Origin: Agathobacter sp.
GTDB taxonomy: Bacteria > Bacillota > Clostridia > Lachnospirales > Lachnospiraceae
Assembly (NCBI GenBank): GCA_022769125.1
Contig: JALEKN010000049.1
Coordinates: forward strand, 1-64,000
DNA length: 64,000 nt
Reading direction: 5' to 3'
This document shows positions 34,537 through 44,445 of this stretch, piece by piece. Both the position numbers and the translations under genes were made by a program. Each line of letters opens with the position of its first letter. Position 1 is the stretch's first letter. The notes under the pieces are model-generated. The model made no database searches. It saw nothing but the letters and a program-made list of their open reading frames with translations, and had not been told where the DNA came from.

Positions 34537-36855
34537 GTGAGAGATATAGTAATGACGGTTCCGGCAGTAGCACTTCGCGGCATGACGATATTGCCAGGAA
34601 TGATCGCACATTTTGACATTAGCAGAGAACGCTCAATCAAAGCGGTAGAGCAGGCGATGATCGGAAGTCAGGAGATTTTTCTGGTTACCCAGAAAGACTC
34701 CCAGACGGATAATCCGGCAATGGATGATCTGTACAAGATAGGAATTCTTGCAGAAATCAAGCAGGTTATCAAGATGCAGAACAATATTGTCCGCATTTTG
34801 GTTGAGGGAAAGAATAGAGCGGAACTGTATGGGTTTACTGGAAATAGCATGTATCTGGAAGCGGAGGTTATCCGGCTTGGAGATGAGACGGATGAAGAGC
34901 CTGCACCGGAGGCAAAGGCTGCAATGGTGGAGAGCATTCAGGAGACGTTTGCAAAGTATGCAGCCTTAAACGGAAAGCTTGGCCAGGATGTACTGCGGCA
35001 GGTCAGGGATCTGACAGATCTTGAGAAGCTGATGGACTATGTTGCCAATAATCTGCCGGTGCACTATGAAGAAAAACAAAAGATATTAGAGGCAGTTACA
35101 CTCACAGAGCGTTACGAAGTTCTTCTGGAGATTCTGTTTCGTGAGAGTGATGTCATTGTTATCAAGAACGAGTTTCAGAAGAAAGTAAAAGAGCGTGTGG
35201 ATAAACACCAGAAGGAATACTTGTTGCGGGAGCAGATGGCTCTGATCCGTGAGGAACTCGGTGAGCAGGACACCGATTCAGAGGCGGACGGATATTTTGC
35301 AGCACTTGAAAAACTCGATGCGCCGGATGCGGTTAAGGAACGTATTCGAAAAGAGATTTCACATTTTAAAAGTATTAGTGGAAGTTCTTCGGAGAGTGCG
35401 GTCAGCAGAGGCTATATCGAAACACTTCTGAACCTTCCGTGGAATAAAAAGTCCAAGGACAATACGGACCTTACCCATGCTGAGGAAGTGTTGAATGCCG
35501 ATCACTACGGGTTAGAAAAGGTAAAAGAGCGGATGCTGGAGTTTCTTGCGGTCCGCAATCTGACAAACAAGGGTGACAGCCCGATCATCTGTCTGGTTGG
35601 ACCTCCGGGAACCGGTAAGACAAGCATTGCAAGGAGTGTCGCAAAGGCACTTGACAAGGAGTATGTCCGTATCTGTCTTGGCGGTGTGAGAGATGAAGCG
35701 GAGATCCGCGGGCATCGCAGAACGTATGTCGGGGCAATGCCGGGACGTATTGTAAACGGTTTGCAGATGGCTGGCGTTTCGAATCCGTTGATGCTTTTAG
35801 ATGAGATCGACAAAGTGTCTTCCGACTATAAAGGAGATACCTCTTCGGCGTTGCTTGAGGTGCTTGACAGCGAACAGAATAATAAGTTCCGGGATCATTA
35901 TGTGGCACTTCCGGTGGATCTGTCGGATGTGCTTTTTATTGCAACTGCGAATTCTACACAGACCATACCGAAGCCGCTGCTGGATCGTATGGAAGTGATC
36001 GAGGTCACAAGTTATACGGAGAATGAAAAGCTCCATATTGCAAAGGAGCATCTGATCGAGAAACAGAAAGAGAAAAACGGATTAAAAAAGAGCCAGCTTT
36101 CCATCAGTGATGCTGCATTAAGTGCTATTATAAGGTCTTACACAAGGGAGGCGGGCGTCCGTAATCTCGAACGCAAGATTGGTGAGATCTGCCGCAAATG
36201 CGCGAGGGAAATCTATCAGGATGGAGTAAAATCCGTGAAAGTCAAGACTGCAAACCTGGAGACATATCTCGGCAAGCCAAAATATCTTGCAGATAAAAAG
36301 AATAACCGGGACGAGGTCGGTATCGTGCGAGGACTTGCCTGGACAAGTGTTGGCGGCGTCACCCTCGAGGTGGAAGTGAATGTCATGCCGGGGAAGGGCG
36401 AATGTAAGCTCACTGGACAGCTTGGAGATGTGATGCGTGAATCCGCAGCAGCTGCAATCAGTTATATCCGATCCATCGGCGAGGAGTACGGTCTGGCATC
36501 CGATTTCTTCCAGAAGCATGACCTGCACATCCATATCCCGGAGGGGGCGGTTCCAAAGGACGGTCCGTCTGCGGGAATTACGATGGCGACAGCTATTTTA
36601 TCCGCTGCGACCAATATACCGGTGCGCGCGGATGTCGCAATGACCGGTGAGATCACGCTTCGCGGGCGTGTACTCCCGATCGGAGGACTTAAGGAGAAGC
36701 TTCTGGCTGCAAAAAATGCAGGGATAACGACGGTGTTTGTACCGAAGGATAACAACCGCGACCTGGATGAGATTGATGACGAAATCAAAGAGGGAATGGA
36801 GATCATTCCGGTAAAGAAGTGCAAAGAGGTAATCCGGGGCGCATTCAGACAGTAG
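34537..36855 (+). CDS. lon: ATP-dependent protease La (LonA)
   Basis: This is the homohexameric AAA+ serine protease that removes damaged and regulatory proteins. It has 772 residues. The N-terminal substrate domain ([15 protein letters not shown]) is followed by a coiled-coil region, Walker [10 protein letters not shown], Walker [10 protein letters not shown], and the protease domain with the catalytic serine in [10 protein letters not shown] (about 678) and lysine in [10 protein letters not shown] (about 719). The start is a GTG, six bases after AAAGGAG; an ATG five codons later is a less likely alternative. engB follows ten bases later. Confidence 0.97.
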   Translation: MRDIVMTVPAVALRGMTILPGMIAHFDISRERSIKAVEQAMIGSQEIFLVTQKDSQTDNPAMDDLYKIGILAEIKQVIKMQNNIVRILVEGKNRAELYGFTGNSMYLEAEVIRLGDETDEEPAPEAKAAMVESIQETFAKYAALNGKLGQDVLRQVRDLTDLEKLMDYVANNLPVHYEEKQKILEAVTLTERYEVLLEILFRESDVIVIKNEFQKKVKERVDKHQKEYLLREQMALIREELGEQDTDSEADGYFAALEKLDAPDAVKERIRKEISHFKSISGSSSESAVSRGYIETLLNLPWNKKSKDNTDLTHAEEVLNADHYGLEKVKERMLEFLAVRNLTNKGDSPIICLVGPPGTGKTSIARSVAKALDKEYVRICLGGVRDEAEIRGHRRTYVGAMPGRIVNGLQMAGVSNPLMLLDEIDKVSSDYKGDTSSALLEVLDSEQNNKFRDHYVALPVDLSDVLFIATANSTQTIPKPLLDRMEVIEVTSYTENEKLHIAKEHLIEKQKEKNGLKKSQLSISDAALSAIIRSYTREAGVRNLERKIGEICRKCAREIYQDGVKSVKVKTANLETYLGKPKYLADKKNNRDEVGIVRGLAWTSVGGVTLEVEVNVMPGKGECKLTGQLGDVMRESAAAAISYIRSIGEEYGLASDFFQKHDLHIHIPEGAVPKDGPSAGITMATAILSAATNIPVRADVAMTGEITLRGRVLPIGGLKEKLLAAKNAGITTVFVPKDNNRDLDEIDDEIKEGMEIIPVKKCKEVIRGAFRQ

Positions 36856-36865
36856 AGGTGTTTCT

Positions 36866-37642
36866 ATGAAGATAAAAAGTGTTAATTTGGAAACGGTATG
36901 TGGCATTACAAGCACGCTTCCGGACAATTCATGTGCCGAGGTGGCTTTCGCAGGCAAGTCAAATGTCGGCAAATCGTCCCTGATCAATGCGCTTATGAAC
37001 CGGAAAGCGCTTGCGCGTACTTCGGCACAGCCGGGAAAGACGCAGACCATTAATTTCTATAATGTCAATGACAAGATGTACCTGGTCGATCTGCCGGGGT
37101 ATGGATATGCAAACGCAAACGTGGAGATCAAGGCGAAATGGGGACAGATGATCGAAAATTATCTGGGGAGCTCCAAACAGTTAAAGGCAGTCTTTCTGCT
37201 GATTGATATACGCCATGAACCATCGGAAAATGATGCAATGATGTATGATTGGATGCTCCATCAGGGATATGCGCCGATCATTATTGCAACAAAGGCGGAC
37301 AAGGTTGCCAGAACACAGATCACGCGGCATATCGAGATGATAAAGAAGGGGTTGGCGGTGGAAGAAGGAACCATTGTTCTTCCATTTTCCGCTGAGACAA
37401 AGCAGGGAAAAGAAGAAATCTGGGATCTGATAGACAGTTTTGTCCTGACACCGGAGGAAATTGAGCAGGAAAAGCTGCAGGAACAGAAGAAAGCACAAAA
37501 CAAAATGACAGCATCCAATGGGATGCCTGCCTTGGAGAATGGCAAGAAACTACGTTGGAAGGCAACGGGCAGACCGGTTGCAAAAAAGACTGCAAAAAAT
37601 GCCCAGAGAAAAGCCCAGCGCAAAGCTGGCGGAAAGAAATAA
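36866..37642 (+). CDS. engB: Ribosome biogenesis GTPase EngB/YsxC with a basic C-terminal extension
   Basis: This essential GTPase acts in large ribosomal subunit assembly. The G motifs are G1 GKSNVGKSS, G2 region with PGKTQTINFY, G3 DLPGYGYA, G4 TKADK and G5 PFSAETKQG. The core ends near residue 198, the usual family length, but the protein has 258 residues. The extra 55-60 residues are Lys/Ala/Gln-rich and end in a strongly basic stretch around AKKTAKNAQRKAQRK, which looks like a disordered RNA-binding tail. It sits in the usual place after lon. Confidence 0.96.
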   Translation: MKIKSVNLETVCGITSTLPDNSCAEVAFAGKSNVGKSSLINALMNRKALARTSAQPGKTQTINFYNVNDKMYLVDLPGYGYANANVEIKAKWGQMIENYLGSSKQLKAVFLLIDIRHEPSENDAMMYDWMLHQGYAPIIIATKADKVARTQITRHIEMIKKGLAVEEGTIVLPFSAETKQGKEEIWDLIDSFVLTPEEIEQEKLQEQKKAQNKMTASNGMPALENGKKLRWKATGRPVAKKTAKNAQRKAQRKAGGKK

Positions 37643-37644
37643 TT

Positions 37645-38613
37645 ATGAAGAACAAATATGTGTTTACAGCACTGATGCTGGCTTGTATTTTCGCCTTTTG
37701 CATGGGCGCGACAACTCTTTATGTGCATATAACGGGTGAGGATGAGCATGCCAATGAAAATTTATTGGTTGTCACATCTTTTTATCCGACGTATGTTGCG
37801 ACGGATAATGTGTTAAGCGGGATCGATGGAATTACGCTAAAGAACCTGAGCGAACCGCAGACAGGCTGTCTGCATGACTTTCAGCTTACGCCGGAGGATA
37901 TGCGTCTGTTGTCAGAAGCGGATGTTTTTGTGATCAATGGAGGCGGCATAGAGAGTTTTATGGAGGATGTTGCTTCCGCTTACCCGAACCTGATAATTAT
38001 AGACGCGTGTGAGGATGTGCTGCTATTGGATTCGGAAAATGGCCATGTTCATGATGAGGAGGAAGCGGAACATGAAGGCCATTCCCATGATGAGGATGGC
38101 AATGCGCATGCGTGGATGAGTGTTGCGGATTACCGTATTCAGGTGTCAACGATCGCCCAGGAACTTGCGCAGGCAGACCCTGCACATGCTGAAACATATC
38201 TTGCAAACCAAAAACAGTATGACGATAAACTTGCAGAATTGCAACAGGAAGAAAACGAGCTGGCACAGATGCTTGGACATACACATGTGATTCTTTTTCA
38301 TGAAGCGTATGCATATCTTGCCAAGGATCTTGGTCTGGACAGCTGCTATGTATTGAACTTAGACGAGGAAAGGTCTGTCAGTGCAGGGGAAGTGGCAGAA
38401 GTACTTGCAGAGATCGAGGAGCACGGGGTTACGTTTATTTTGGCAGAGGGACTTTATGGAAGTGATCTGGGTAAGCTTGTGGAATCGGAAAGTGATGCGG
38501 CTGTTTTGTATCTGGATACACTAAACCGTGGGACTTATGATGCTGACAGTTATTTAAATGGTATGAGAGAGAATCTTTCCCGCATTCGAGAATGGGCACA
38601 AGAAGGAGAATAG
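37645..38613 (+). CDS. znuA: Zinc ABC transporter substrate-binding protein
   Basis: This is a cluster A-I metal-binding protein that delivers zinc to the permease below. The 322-residue protein starts with an N-terminal membrane segment (about 6-27, FTALMLACIFAFCMGATTL) that acts as a signal or anchor. VVTSFYPTYVATDNV and LHDFQLTPEDMRLL are the family strands with a histidine ligand. A His/Asp/Glu-rich loop at about 133-155 (GHVHDEEEAEHEGHSHDEDG) is the zinc-chaperone loop seen in ZnuA and AdcA, and favours zinc over manganese. ATG 37645 is two bases after engB. A long upstream in-frame extension lies inside engB and was rejected. Confidence 0.92.
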   Translation: MKNKYVFTALMLACIFAFCMGATTLYVHITGEDEHANENLLVVTSFYPTYVATDNVLSGIDGITLKNLSEPQTGCLHDFQLTPEDMRLLSEADVFVINGGGIESFMEDVASAYPNLIIIDACEDVLLLDSENGHVHDEEEAEHEGHSHDEDGNAHAWMSVADYRIQVSTIAQELAQADPAHAETYLANQKQYDDKLAELQQEENELAQMLGHTHVILFHEAYAYLAKDLGLDSCYVLNLDEERSVSAGEVAEVLAEIEEHGVTFILAEGLYGSDLGKLVESESDAAVLYLDTLNRGTYDADSYLNGMRENLSRIREWAQEGE

Positions 38614-38614
38614 T

Positions 38615-39382
38615 ATGCGAAAGATTATAGAGCCTTGTGGTTTTCATTGTATTAAAGTCAATCATCTGGGAGTCGAATTCTCCGATCAGGTGGTACTCAG
38701 GGATATCAATCTGCATATTCATTGCGGAACTTTAAATGCGGTGATCGGAAGAAACGGCGCAGGAAAATCTACTCTTATACGAGCAATCCTCGGTGATATC
38801 GCGCATACCGGAGATATTGAGTTCCGGGATACCAAGGATGGGCGCATGGCAAAACTTAAGATTGGATATGTGCCGCAGACGGTGAATATCGAAAAGAACA
38901 CCCCGGTCAGCGTATATGACCTGATCGCAAGCTATGAGTCGTCCTATCCGGTCTTTCTGCCAAAGAGAAGACAGGTTTATGAGAAGGTTAAAAAGGCACT
39001 TGCGGTTTTTGAGGCGCAGGATCTGATCGACAAACAAGTGTGCAATCTTTCGGGCGGCGAGCTGCAGAGGGTTCTTTTGTCTATGGCAATTATGGATGAA
39101 CCAAATCTACTGCTTTTGGATGAGCCGGTATCCGGAATCGATCAAAACGGCATGGAACTTTTCTACAAAACCATGGATTATCTCAAGCGCAATTATGACC
39201 TGGCAATCATTTTGATCTCCCATGATCTAGACTATGTGGCAAAATATGCGGACAAAGTTATTCTGATTGACCAGACCGTCGCAAAGCAGGGAAGTGCGAA
39301 AGAGGTGTTTAACAGCCCTGAGTTTGCGAAAGTTTTTCTTGCAGGTGATAAAGAAAACTGGATTGGGGAGGAGGAAAAGTGA
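38615..39382 (+). CDS. znuC: Zinc ABC transporter ATP-binding protein
   Basis: This is the cytoplasmic ATPase of the zinc importer, 255 residues. Walker A GRNGAGKST (about 48-56), Q-loop GYVPQTV, signature LSGGELQR (about 148-155), Walker B LLLLDEP and H-loop SHD are intact. There is an AAGGAG site before the ATG. The N-terminus carries a short extra stretch, RKIIEPCGFHCIKV, with one Cys-x-x-x-Cys-like pair that could be incidental. It lies one base after znuA and overlaps znuB by one base. Confidence 0.94.
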   Translation: MRKIIEPCGFHCIKVNHLGVEFSDQVVLRDINLHIHCGTLNAVIGRNGAGKSTLIRAILGDIAHTGDIEFRDTKDGRMAKLKIGYVPQTVNIEKNTPVSVYDLIASYESSYPVFLPKRRQVYEKVKKALAVFEAQDLIDKQVCNLSGGELQRVLLSMAIMDEPNLLLLDEPVSGIDQNGMELFYKTMDYLKRNYDLAIILISHDLDYVAKYADKVILIDQTVAKQGSAKEVFNSPEFAKVFLAGDKENWIGEEEK

Positions 39383-40191
39383 TGGATATTACTTCCTGGC
39401 TTGATTATGGATTTATGCGCAGCGCCCTTGTGGCAATTTTGATCATTACACCTTTGTTCGGGCTTCTTGGCACGATGATCGTCAACAAGAAGATGGCATA
39501 CTTTTCGGATGCACTTGGTCATTCGGCACTTACGGGAATTGCGGTCGGTGTGGTATGTGGAATACCGGACACCACCATTTCCATGGTTATTTTTGCAGTA
39601 TTTTTCGCGTTGCTTCTCAATAAGATCGGCAGCATGAATATGGCATCGACAGACACGATCATCTCTGTATTTTCATCCTGCTCGGTGGCAATCGGACTTG
39701 CCATTTTATCGAAAGGCGGCAACTTCAGCAAATATTCAAGCATTCTCGTCGGGGATGTACTCAGTATCACGACAAAGGAGATTGGCTATCTGCTCGTTAT
39801 CTTTTTGGTGACAATTGTGTTCTGGGGCGTTGCATTTAATCGTTTAAACGCAATATGCATCCACCGCGCTCTGGCAAAGAGCAAGCAGATTCCGGTACAT
39901 TTGATCGAAAATATTTTTGCGGTACTGGTTGCACTCATCGTAACGCTGTCCATTAAGTGGGTCGGAATTCTGATCATCAATGCACTTTTGATACTTCCGG
40001 CAGCGTCTGCAAGAAATATCTCAGTCAATATGAGGGAGTACCATTTGTTCTCCCTGATCTTTGCGGTTTTTTCCGGGGTGCTTGGCTTGTTTGTATCTTA
40101 CTATACGAATGTGGCAACGGGACCGATGATCGTAATTCTTGCATCGGTGATCTATTTCGTAACGTTTATCTATGGCAGAACAAAAAAATGA
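39382..40191 (+). CDS. znuB: Zinc ABC transporter permease
   Basis: This is an ABC-3 family metal permease of 269 residues and about eight membrane helices. FMRSALVAILIITPLFGLLGTMIV near the N-terminus, MAYFSDALGHSALTGIAVG and the late KWVGILIINALLILPAASARN are family hallmarks. The stop of znuC and the ATG overlap as TGATG. A GTG one codon earlier is possible. No Zur-type operator was seen near the three genes, and no promoter separates them from engB, so they may be expressed from the clp-lon transcript. Confidence 0.94.
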   Translation: MDITSWLDYGFMRSALVAILIITPLFGLLGTMIVNKKMAYFSDALGHSALTGIAVGVVCGIPDTTISMVIFAVFFALLLNKIGSMNMASTDTIISVFSSCSVAIGLAILSKGGNFSKYSSILVGDVLSITTKEIGYLLVIFLVTIVFWGVAFNRLNAICIHRALAKSKQIPVHLIENIFAVLVALIVTLSIKWVGILIINALLILPAASARNISVNMREYHLFSLIFAVFSGVLGLFVSYYTNVATGPMIVILASVIYFVTFIYGRTKK

Positions 40192-40243
40192 TGTGCATCT
40201 GACTGTAAAAACGCATAAAAAATTTGTAAATGAAGCTCAATTA

Positions 40244-40272
40244 TTGCGCAAAAAGTATGGATGTATTATAAT
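40244..40272 (+). promoter_or_regulatory. Promoter of the soluble chemoreceptor gene
   Basis: TTGCGC (40244-40249) and TATAAT (40267-40272) are 17 bases apart, 43 bases before the start. Confidence 0.65.
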
Positions 40273-40314
40273 ATCTTTACCAGCTGTTTAGCAGAAGAAT
40301 GGGGGAAGAAGCAT

Positions 40315-41091
40315 ATGTTAAAGATTGAAGAATTCTGCGACATGAACAAATTTGAGAGCATCATGGACAATTGGGCAAAGAGCACAGGGCTTGCAACAGT
40401 CGCAGTCGGAGCAGATGGAAAGTATATTAGCAAATGCTATAATTTTACGGAGTTCTGCATTGACCTTACAAGGGGAAGTGATGAGGGACGAAGACGCTGC
40501 GAGAAGTGTGATAGAGAAGGAAACGGAGTATATCCCTGTCATGCGGGACTTGTAGATTTTGGAGTTCCAATCACGCTTTTGGATGGGACTGTTCTCGGAA
40601 GCATCATCGGAGGACAGGTACTTCCGGAAAATCCGGATGATGAGAAGTTCCGGGCTACCGCGAAAGAGCTTGGCATTGACGAAGAGAAATATATAGCTGC
40701 ATTACATAAGGTATCTGTCAAGACACAGGAACAGATTGAAGCATCTGCTAATCTGCTTGGAGATGTTATCAATATGTTTGTGCGGACATCCTATTCACAG
40801 TATACGAACGGCAATCTGCTGGAACGTCTGCAGGATGGTGTAGATAAAGCGTCTGAACAGATCGAAGCTGCAAATGCGAGCACAGCGAAGATTGCGGAAT
40901 TTTCCCGCAAGCAGAATATTCTTGCACTCAATGCTTCTATCGAAGCTGCGAGAGCAGGAGAAGCAGGCAAGGGATTTGCAGTCGTTGCTTCGGAGGTTCA
41001 GAAGCTTGCAGAGGGAATGGCAGTTACCAGCAAGGAAATCAGCGGGAAGCTGAACACACTTACGGAGACGATTCATTCCCTTAAGGATTAG
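40315..41091 (+). CDS. Soluble PocR-type sensor fused to a short methyl-accepting signalling domain
   Basis: This 258-residue protein lacks membrane segments. Residues 1-160 form a PocR-type ligand domain (also seen in propanediol regulators), with clustered cysteines ([22 protein letters not shown]) and [15 protein letters not shown]. Residues about 175-258 are a short chemoreceptor signalling hairpin, with the hallmark [28 protein letters not shown] split over that region. It should be a cytosolic receptor acting through CheW/CheA or a related pathway, but no che gene is in the window. The cysteines could bind a metal or sense redox state. ATG 40315 follows GGGGGAAG; an upstream start overlaps the promoter. 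Confidence 0.9.
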   Translation: MLKIEEFCDMNKFESIMDNWAKSTGLATVAVGADGKYISKCYNFTEFCIDLTRGSDEGRRRCEKCDREGNGVYPCHAGLVDFGVPITLLDGTVLGSIIGGQVLPENPDDEKFRATAKELGIDEEKYIAALHKVSVKTQEQIEASANLLGDVINMFVRTSYSQYTNGNLLERLQDGVDKASEQIEAANASTAKIAEFSRKQNILALNASIEAARAGEAGKGFAVVASEVQKLAEGMAVTSKEISGKLNTLTETIHSLKD

Positions 41092-41114
41092 GAATACATA
41101 TATGTGCACATCAT

Positions 41115-41149
41115 AGCCATAGCAGATTTTGTTCTGCTATGGCTCTTTA
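41115..41149 (+). terminator. Terminator of the chemoreceptor gene
   Basis: AGCCATAGCAGA pairs perfectly with TCTGCTATGGCT, followed by CTTTAC. The stem is strong and the U-tract short. Confidence 0.75.
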
Positions 41150-41213
41150 CTTATATTGTAGAAAAAACTTTTCCCTATAGAGAAAAATGCTCATTTGGAG
41201 GCGCTGCTACAGA

Positions 41214-41242
41214 TTGACCTTTCAGTGGGAGACTGCTATAAT
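41214..41242 (+). promoter_or_regulatory. Promoter of ispE
   Basis: TTGACC (41214-41219) and a perfect TATAAT (41237-41242) have 17-base spacing, 30 bases before the ATG. Confidence 0.75.
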
Positions 41243-41271
41243 ATTGTATACAAAATACATTTGGAGAACAT

Positions 41272-42147
41272 ATGGACACGATTTCATTAAAAGCACTTGC
41301 AAAAATCAATTTAGGACTCGATGTTGTCCGCAGAAGAGAGGATGGCTATCATGAGGTACGGATGGTTATGCAGACCATTCACCTGTACGACCGTCTGGAT
41401 ATGGAAAAGACAGCCCATCAGGAAATAGATTTGTCAACGAATCTTTCTTATCTTCCGGTCAATGAGAATAATCTGGTATACCGTGCCGGAAAGCTGCTCA
41501 TGGACGAGTTTGGAATAACGGATGGAGTAAAGGTTTATCTGAACAAACGGATACCGGTTGCTGCGGGGATGGCAGGCGGGAGTACAGACGCGGCTGCCAT
41601 GTTGTACGGAATGAATGAACTGTTTGAGCTGGGACTAAGCAGAGAGCAGCTTATGGAACGTGGAGTAAAGATCGGGGCAGATGTACCGTACTGCCTGATG
41701 AGGGGAACTGCCCTCGCAGAGGGAATCGGAGAAAAGCTGACCCCGCTTGCACCTATGGTAAAGTGCCCGGTGCTGATCGCAAAGCCTGCGATTTCTGTTT
41801 CTACGAAGTTTGTATACCAGAACCTGAAGCTGGATGCACAGACAAAGCATCCGGATATCGATGGTCTGATTGCAGATATCCGAAGGCAGGACCTTATGGC
41901 AATTGCCGGGGATATGGGAAACGTGCTCGAGAGCGTCACTATCCCGAATTATCCTGTTATTGCAGGAATCAAAGAGAAGATGATGGACTGCGGAGCAATC
42001 AACGCGATGATGAGCGGAAGCGGACCAACCGTATTTGGACTTTTTGAAGAGGAAGAGACGGCGCAGCTGGCTTATCAGAGGATGAAGGAATCCGGCCTTG
42101 CAAAGCAGGTTTACCTGACGACGATTTATAATAACCGCCGCAAGTAG
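41272..42147 (+). CDS. ispE: 4-diphosphocytidyl-2-C-methyl-D-erythritol kinase
   Basis: This enzyme phosphorylates CDP-methylerythritol in the non-mevalonate (MEP) isoprenoid pathway. It is a GHMP kinase of 291 residues. LKALAKINLGLDVV at 5-18 includes the catalytic lysine region; RREDGYHEVRMVMQ follows. The ATP loop reads PVAAGMAGGSTDAAA (about 89-103), and the late GSGPTVFGLF is GHMP motif 3. GGAG lies eight bases before the ATG. The GntR-type regulator follows, its ribosome binding site starting only three bases after the ispE stop. Confidence 0.96.
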   Translation: MDTISLKALAKINLGLDVVRRREDGYHEVRMVMQTIHLYDRLDMEKTAHQEIDLSTNLSYLPVNENNLVYRAGKLLMDEFGITDGVKVYLNKRIPVAAGMAGGSTDAAAMLYGMNELFELGLSREQLMERGVKIGADVPYCLMRGTALAEGIGEKLTPLAPMVKCPVLIAKPAISVSTKFVYQNLKLDAQTKHPDIDGLIADIRRQDLMAIAGDMGNVLESVTIPNYPVIAGIKEKMMDCGAINAMMSGSGPTVFGLFEEEETAQLAYQRMKESGLAKQVYLTTIYNNRRK

Positions 42148-42162
42148 ATGGAGGACGATGGA

Positions 42163-42846
42163 ATGACAGACAACCTGACATTGAATATGGATGCATATTT
42201 GCCACTTCGTGATGTGGTATTTAATACTCTGAGGGAGGCAATCCTGCGAGGAGATCTAAAGCCGGGCGAGCGGCTGATGGAACTTCAGCTTGCAGCCAAG
42301 CTCGGGGTCAGCAGGACGCCCATCCGGGAGGCAATCCGGATGCTAGAACAGGAGGGACTTGCAGTTACTGTACCGCGTAAGGGTGCAGAGGTGGCCCGGA
42401 TGACGTTAAAGGACATGGAAGATGTGCTTGAAGTCCGGGAGGCACTTGATGAGCTTGCAGTTCGCATTGCGTGTGGGAAGATCTCTCCGGAACAGCTTGA
42501 GAGATTACGGCACGTAAAGCGTGATTTTGAGATGAACACAAAGAGCAAGGATGTTAAAAAGATCGCAGAGTCGGATGTAAAGTTTCACGATATTATTTAT
42601 GAGGCAGCAGATAACCCGAAGCTTGGAAGCATTCTTAATAACCTGCGTGAACAGGCGTACCGGTACCGAGTGGAATATCTGAAGGATGTAAACAGCTATC
42701 CGGTGCTGATCCGTGAGCACGAAGCAATCCTTGAGGGGCTTGAAGCGGGGGATTGCGAGAAGGCAACCAAGGCGATGCATGAGCATGTGGAGAATCAGGC
42801 GGTTGCTGTAAAAGCAGTAATTGAACAGCAGGAAGAAAAGGTATAA
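42163..42846 (+). CDS. GntR-family transcriptional regulator (FCD subgroup)
   Basis: This is a 227-residue DNA-binding regulator. The N-terminal winged helix-turn-helix (about 15-78) shows LREAILRGDLKPGERLMELQ-like spacing and the recognition helix GVSRTPIREAIRMLEQEGL. The C-terminal all-helical FCD domain has the acid/histidine ligands typical of metal- or carboxylate-binding members (VREALDELAVR, KFHDIIYEAADN, REHEAILEGL, MHEHVEN). The effector is unknown. ATG 42163 follows GGAGG by eight bases; ATG 42148, right after the ispE stop, would start within that site. It is co-transcribed with ispE and ends at a strong terminator. Confidence 0.93.
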   Translation: MTDNLTLNMDAYLPLRDVVFNTLREAILRGDLKPGERLMELQLAAKLGVSRTPIREAIRMLEQEGLAVTVPRKGAEVARMTLKDMEDVLEVREALDELAVRIACGKISPEQLERLRHVKRDFEMNTKSKDVKKIAESDVKFHDIIYEAADNPKLGSILNNLREQAYRYRVEYLKDVNSYPVLIREHEAILEGLEAGDCEKATKAMHEHVENQAVAVKAVIEQQEEKV

Positions 42847-42868
42847 TTTTTAACAGAATAGAAACAAT

Positions 42869-42902
42869 AAAGGCAGGTGCGGACGCATCTGCCTTTTTGT
42901 TT
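42869..42902 (+). terminator. Terminator of the ispE operon
   Basis: AAGGCAGGTGCG pairs with CGCATCTGCCTT (one G-U pair), followed by TTTTGTTTT. Confidence 0.92.
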
Positions 42903-42949
42903 TATTGGAAAAGGATTTCTAGGAAAATTCTTGGAAGGATAACGGATGC

Positions 42950-44440
42950 ATGGAGAAGAAAACAATGGTTTCTTTGGATATCGAGGAGAACATAACGCGT
43001 TATGAAAAGATATTTGAACATTGTTCAGATATAAAACTGCAACGCATGAAGCTGGGATCTGAAGGCAATTGCACATGCTTTCTTGCGTATATCGAGGTGT
43101 CGATAAACAATACGCTGATCCGGAATACCGCGCTCGGCAGAATGATAGGATTTCTGGAAGAGACAACGCCGGAAGAGCGGAATCAGCTGCTTGACGAAAA
43201 TGCGATGGGAATCGCGGATATTGCATGGTATGAGACGATCGAGGAGGCTGCGCAGGGGATGCTGACCGGGGATGCAATCCTGTTTGTCGATGGATACGGG
43301 AAAGCACTTAAGATTGCAGATCAGGGCTACCCGGGAATGGGGGTATCGGATTCGGATTCGGAGAAAGTGGTCAGGGGCTCTAATGAAGCATTTACCGATT
43401 CGGTGAAGGTCAATACGGCACTGATACGCAAGCGGGTGCGTTCAACACGTATTCATGTTGAGGAACTGACCGGGGGAATAAGATCCCATACCATTATAAA
43501 TCTGGTCTACATGAAGGATCTTGTCTATCCGGGACTGCTGGAGGAGATAAAAAGAAGGCTGGATGTATATGAAATTGATGGGATACTTGATAGCGGTGTT
43601 CTTGAGCAGCTGGCAGAGGAGCGATGGTATTCCCCGTTCCCACAGTTTCAGACAACGCAAAGACCAGACCGGGCAGCTATCGCGATGCTTGAGGGCAGGG
43701 TGGTACTGCTGTCAGATAATTCTCCGGTTGCTCTTATCCTTCCGGCAGATATCAATTCCTTTATGAGGACAAGTGATGATTATTATAACCGCTTTGGGGC
43801 CGCGACATTTGCGCGCCTGCTGCGATATGTATCCGGATTTTTTGCAATGGCGCTGCCGGGACTGTATCTTGCAATTACGAATTTTCATACGCAGATTTTG
43901 CCGACACCGCTGCTACTGGCTTTTCAGGAAGCGAGACAGGGAATGCCCTTTCCGGCGGTGATAGAGGTGCTTCTGATGGAAATGTCCTTTGAACTTTTGA
44001 GGGAGGCTGGTGTCAGACTTCCCGGAACCATGGGGAATACGATCGGAATCGTCGGCGGTCTTATCATCGGGCAATCTGCTGTGGAGGCAAACTTGGTAAG
44101 CCCGATCGTCGTGATTATTGTGGCATTTACAGCGCTCTGTTCATTTGCAGTCCCCAATGAAGAATTTGCGTACGCTTTTCGGATTCTGAAGTTTTTGTTC
44201 ATCTTTTTCTGCGCATGGGTTGGGTATTTTGGTTTCCTGATCGCCCTTATGCTGGTGCTTATTCATGTGTGCGGGTTAAAGAGCTTTGGAATTGCGTATT
44301 TCGTCCCATTTGCGGGGGCAAAAGAGCAGACCGGGTTGGATGAGAAAGATGCACTTGTGCGTTTCCCAATAAGGATGCTTAAAAAACGTCCGTTTTTTGC
44401 AAATAAGAACGAAAGAACGAAATTAATAAAGAAGGATTAA
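42950..44440 (+). CDS. Spore germination receptor subunit A (GerA family)
   Basis: This is a nutrient germinant receptor subunit of the spore inner membrane. It has 496 residues. A hydrophilic N-terminal domain (1-280) contains the family motifs LVDGYGKALKIADQGYPG-like (FVDGYGKALKIADQGYPG) and YMKDLVYPGLLEEIKRRL. A C-terminal membrane domain (about 285-440) shows PGLYLAITNFHTQILP, ELLREAGVRLPGTMGNTIG and VGGLIIGQSAVEANLVSP, all typical of GerAA. GGAAGGA lies ten bases upstream. It is followed by the B and C subunit genes in the classical order. The germinant cannot be inferred. Confidence 0.95.
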   Translation: MEKKTMVSLDIEENITRYEKIFEHCSDIKLQRMKLGSEGNCTCFLAYIEVSINNTLIRNTALGRMIGFLEETTPEERNQLLDENAMGIADIAWYETIEEAAQGMLTGDAILFVDGYGKALKIADQGYPGMGVSDSDSEKVVRGSNEAFTDSVKVNTALIRKRVRSTRIHVEELTGGIRSHTIINLVYMKDLVYPGLLEEIKRRLDVYEIDGILDSGVLEQLAEERWYSPFPQFQTTQRPDRAAIAMLEGRVVLLSDNSPVALILPADINSFMRTSDDYYNRFGAATFARLLRYVSGFFAMALPGLYLAITNFHTQILPTPLLLAFQEARQGMPFPAVIEVLLMEMSFELLREAGVRLPGTMGNTIGIVGGLIIGQSAVEANLVSPIVVIIVAFTALCSFAVPNEEFAYAFRILKFLFIFFCAWVGYFGFLIALMLVLIHVCGLKSFGIAYFVPFAGAKEQTGLDEKDALVRFPIRMLKKRPFFANKNERTKLIKKD

Positions 44441-44445
44441 GCGAT

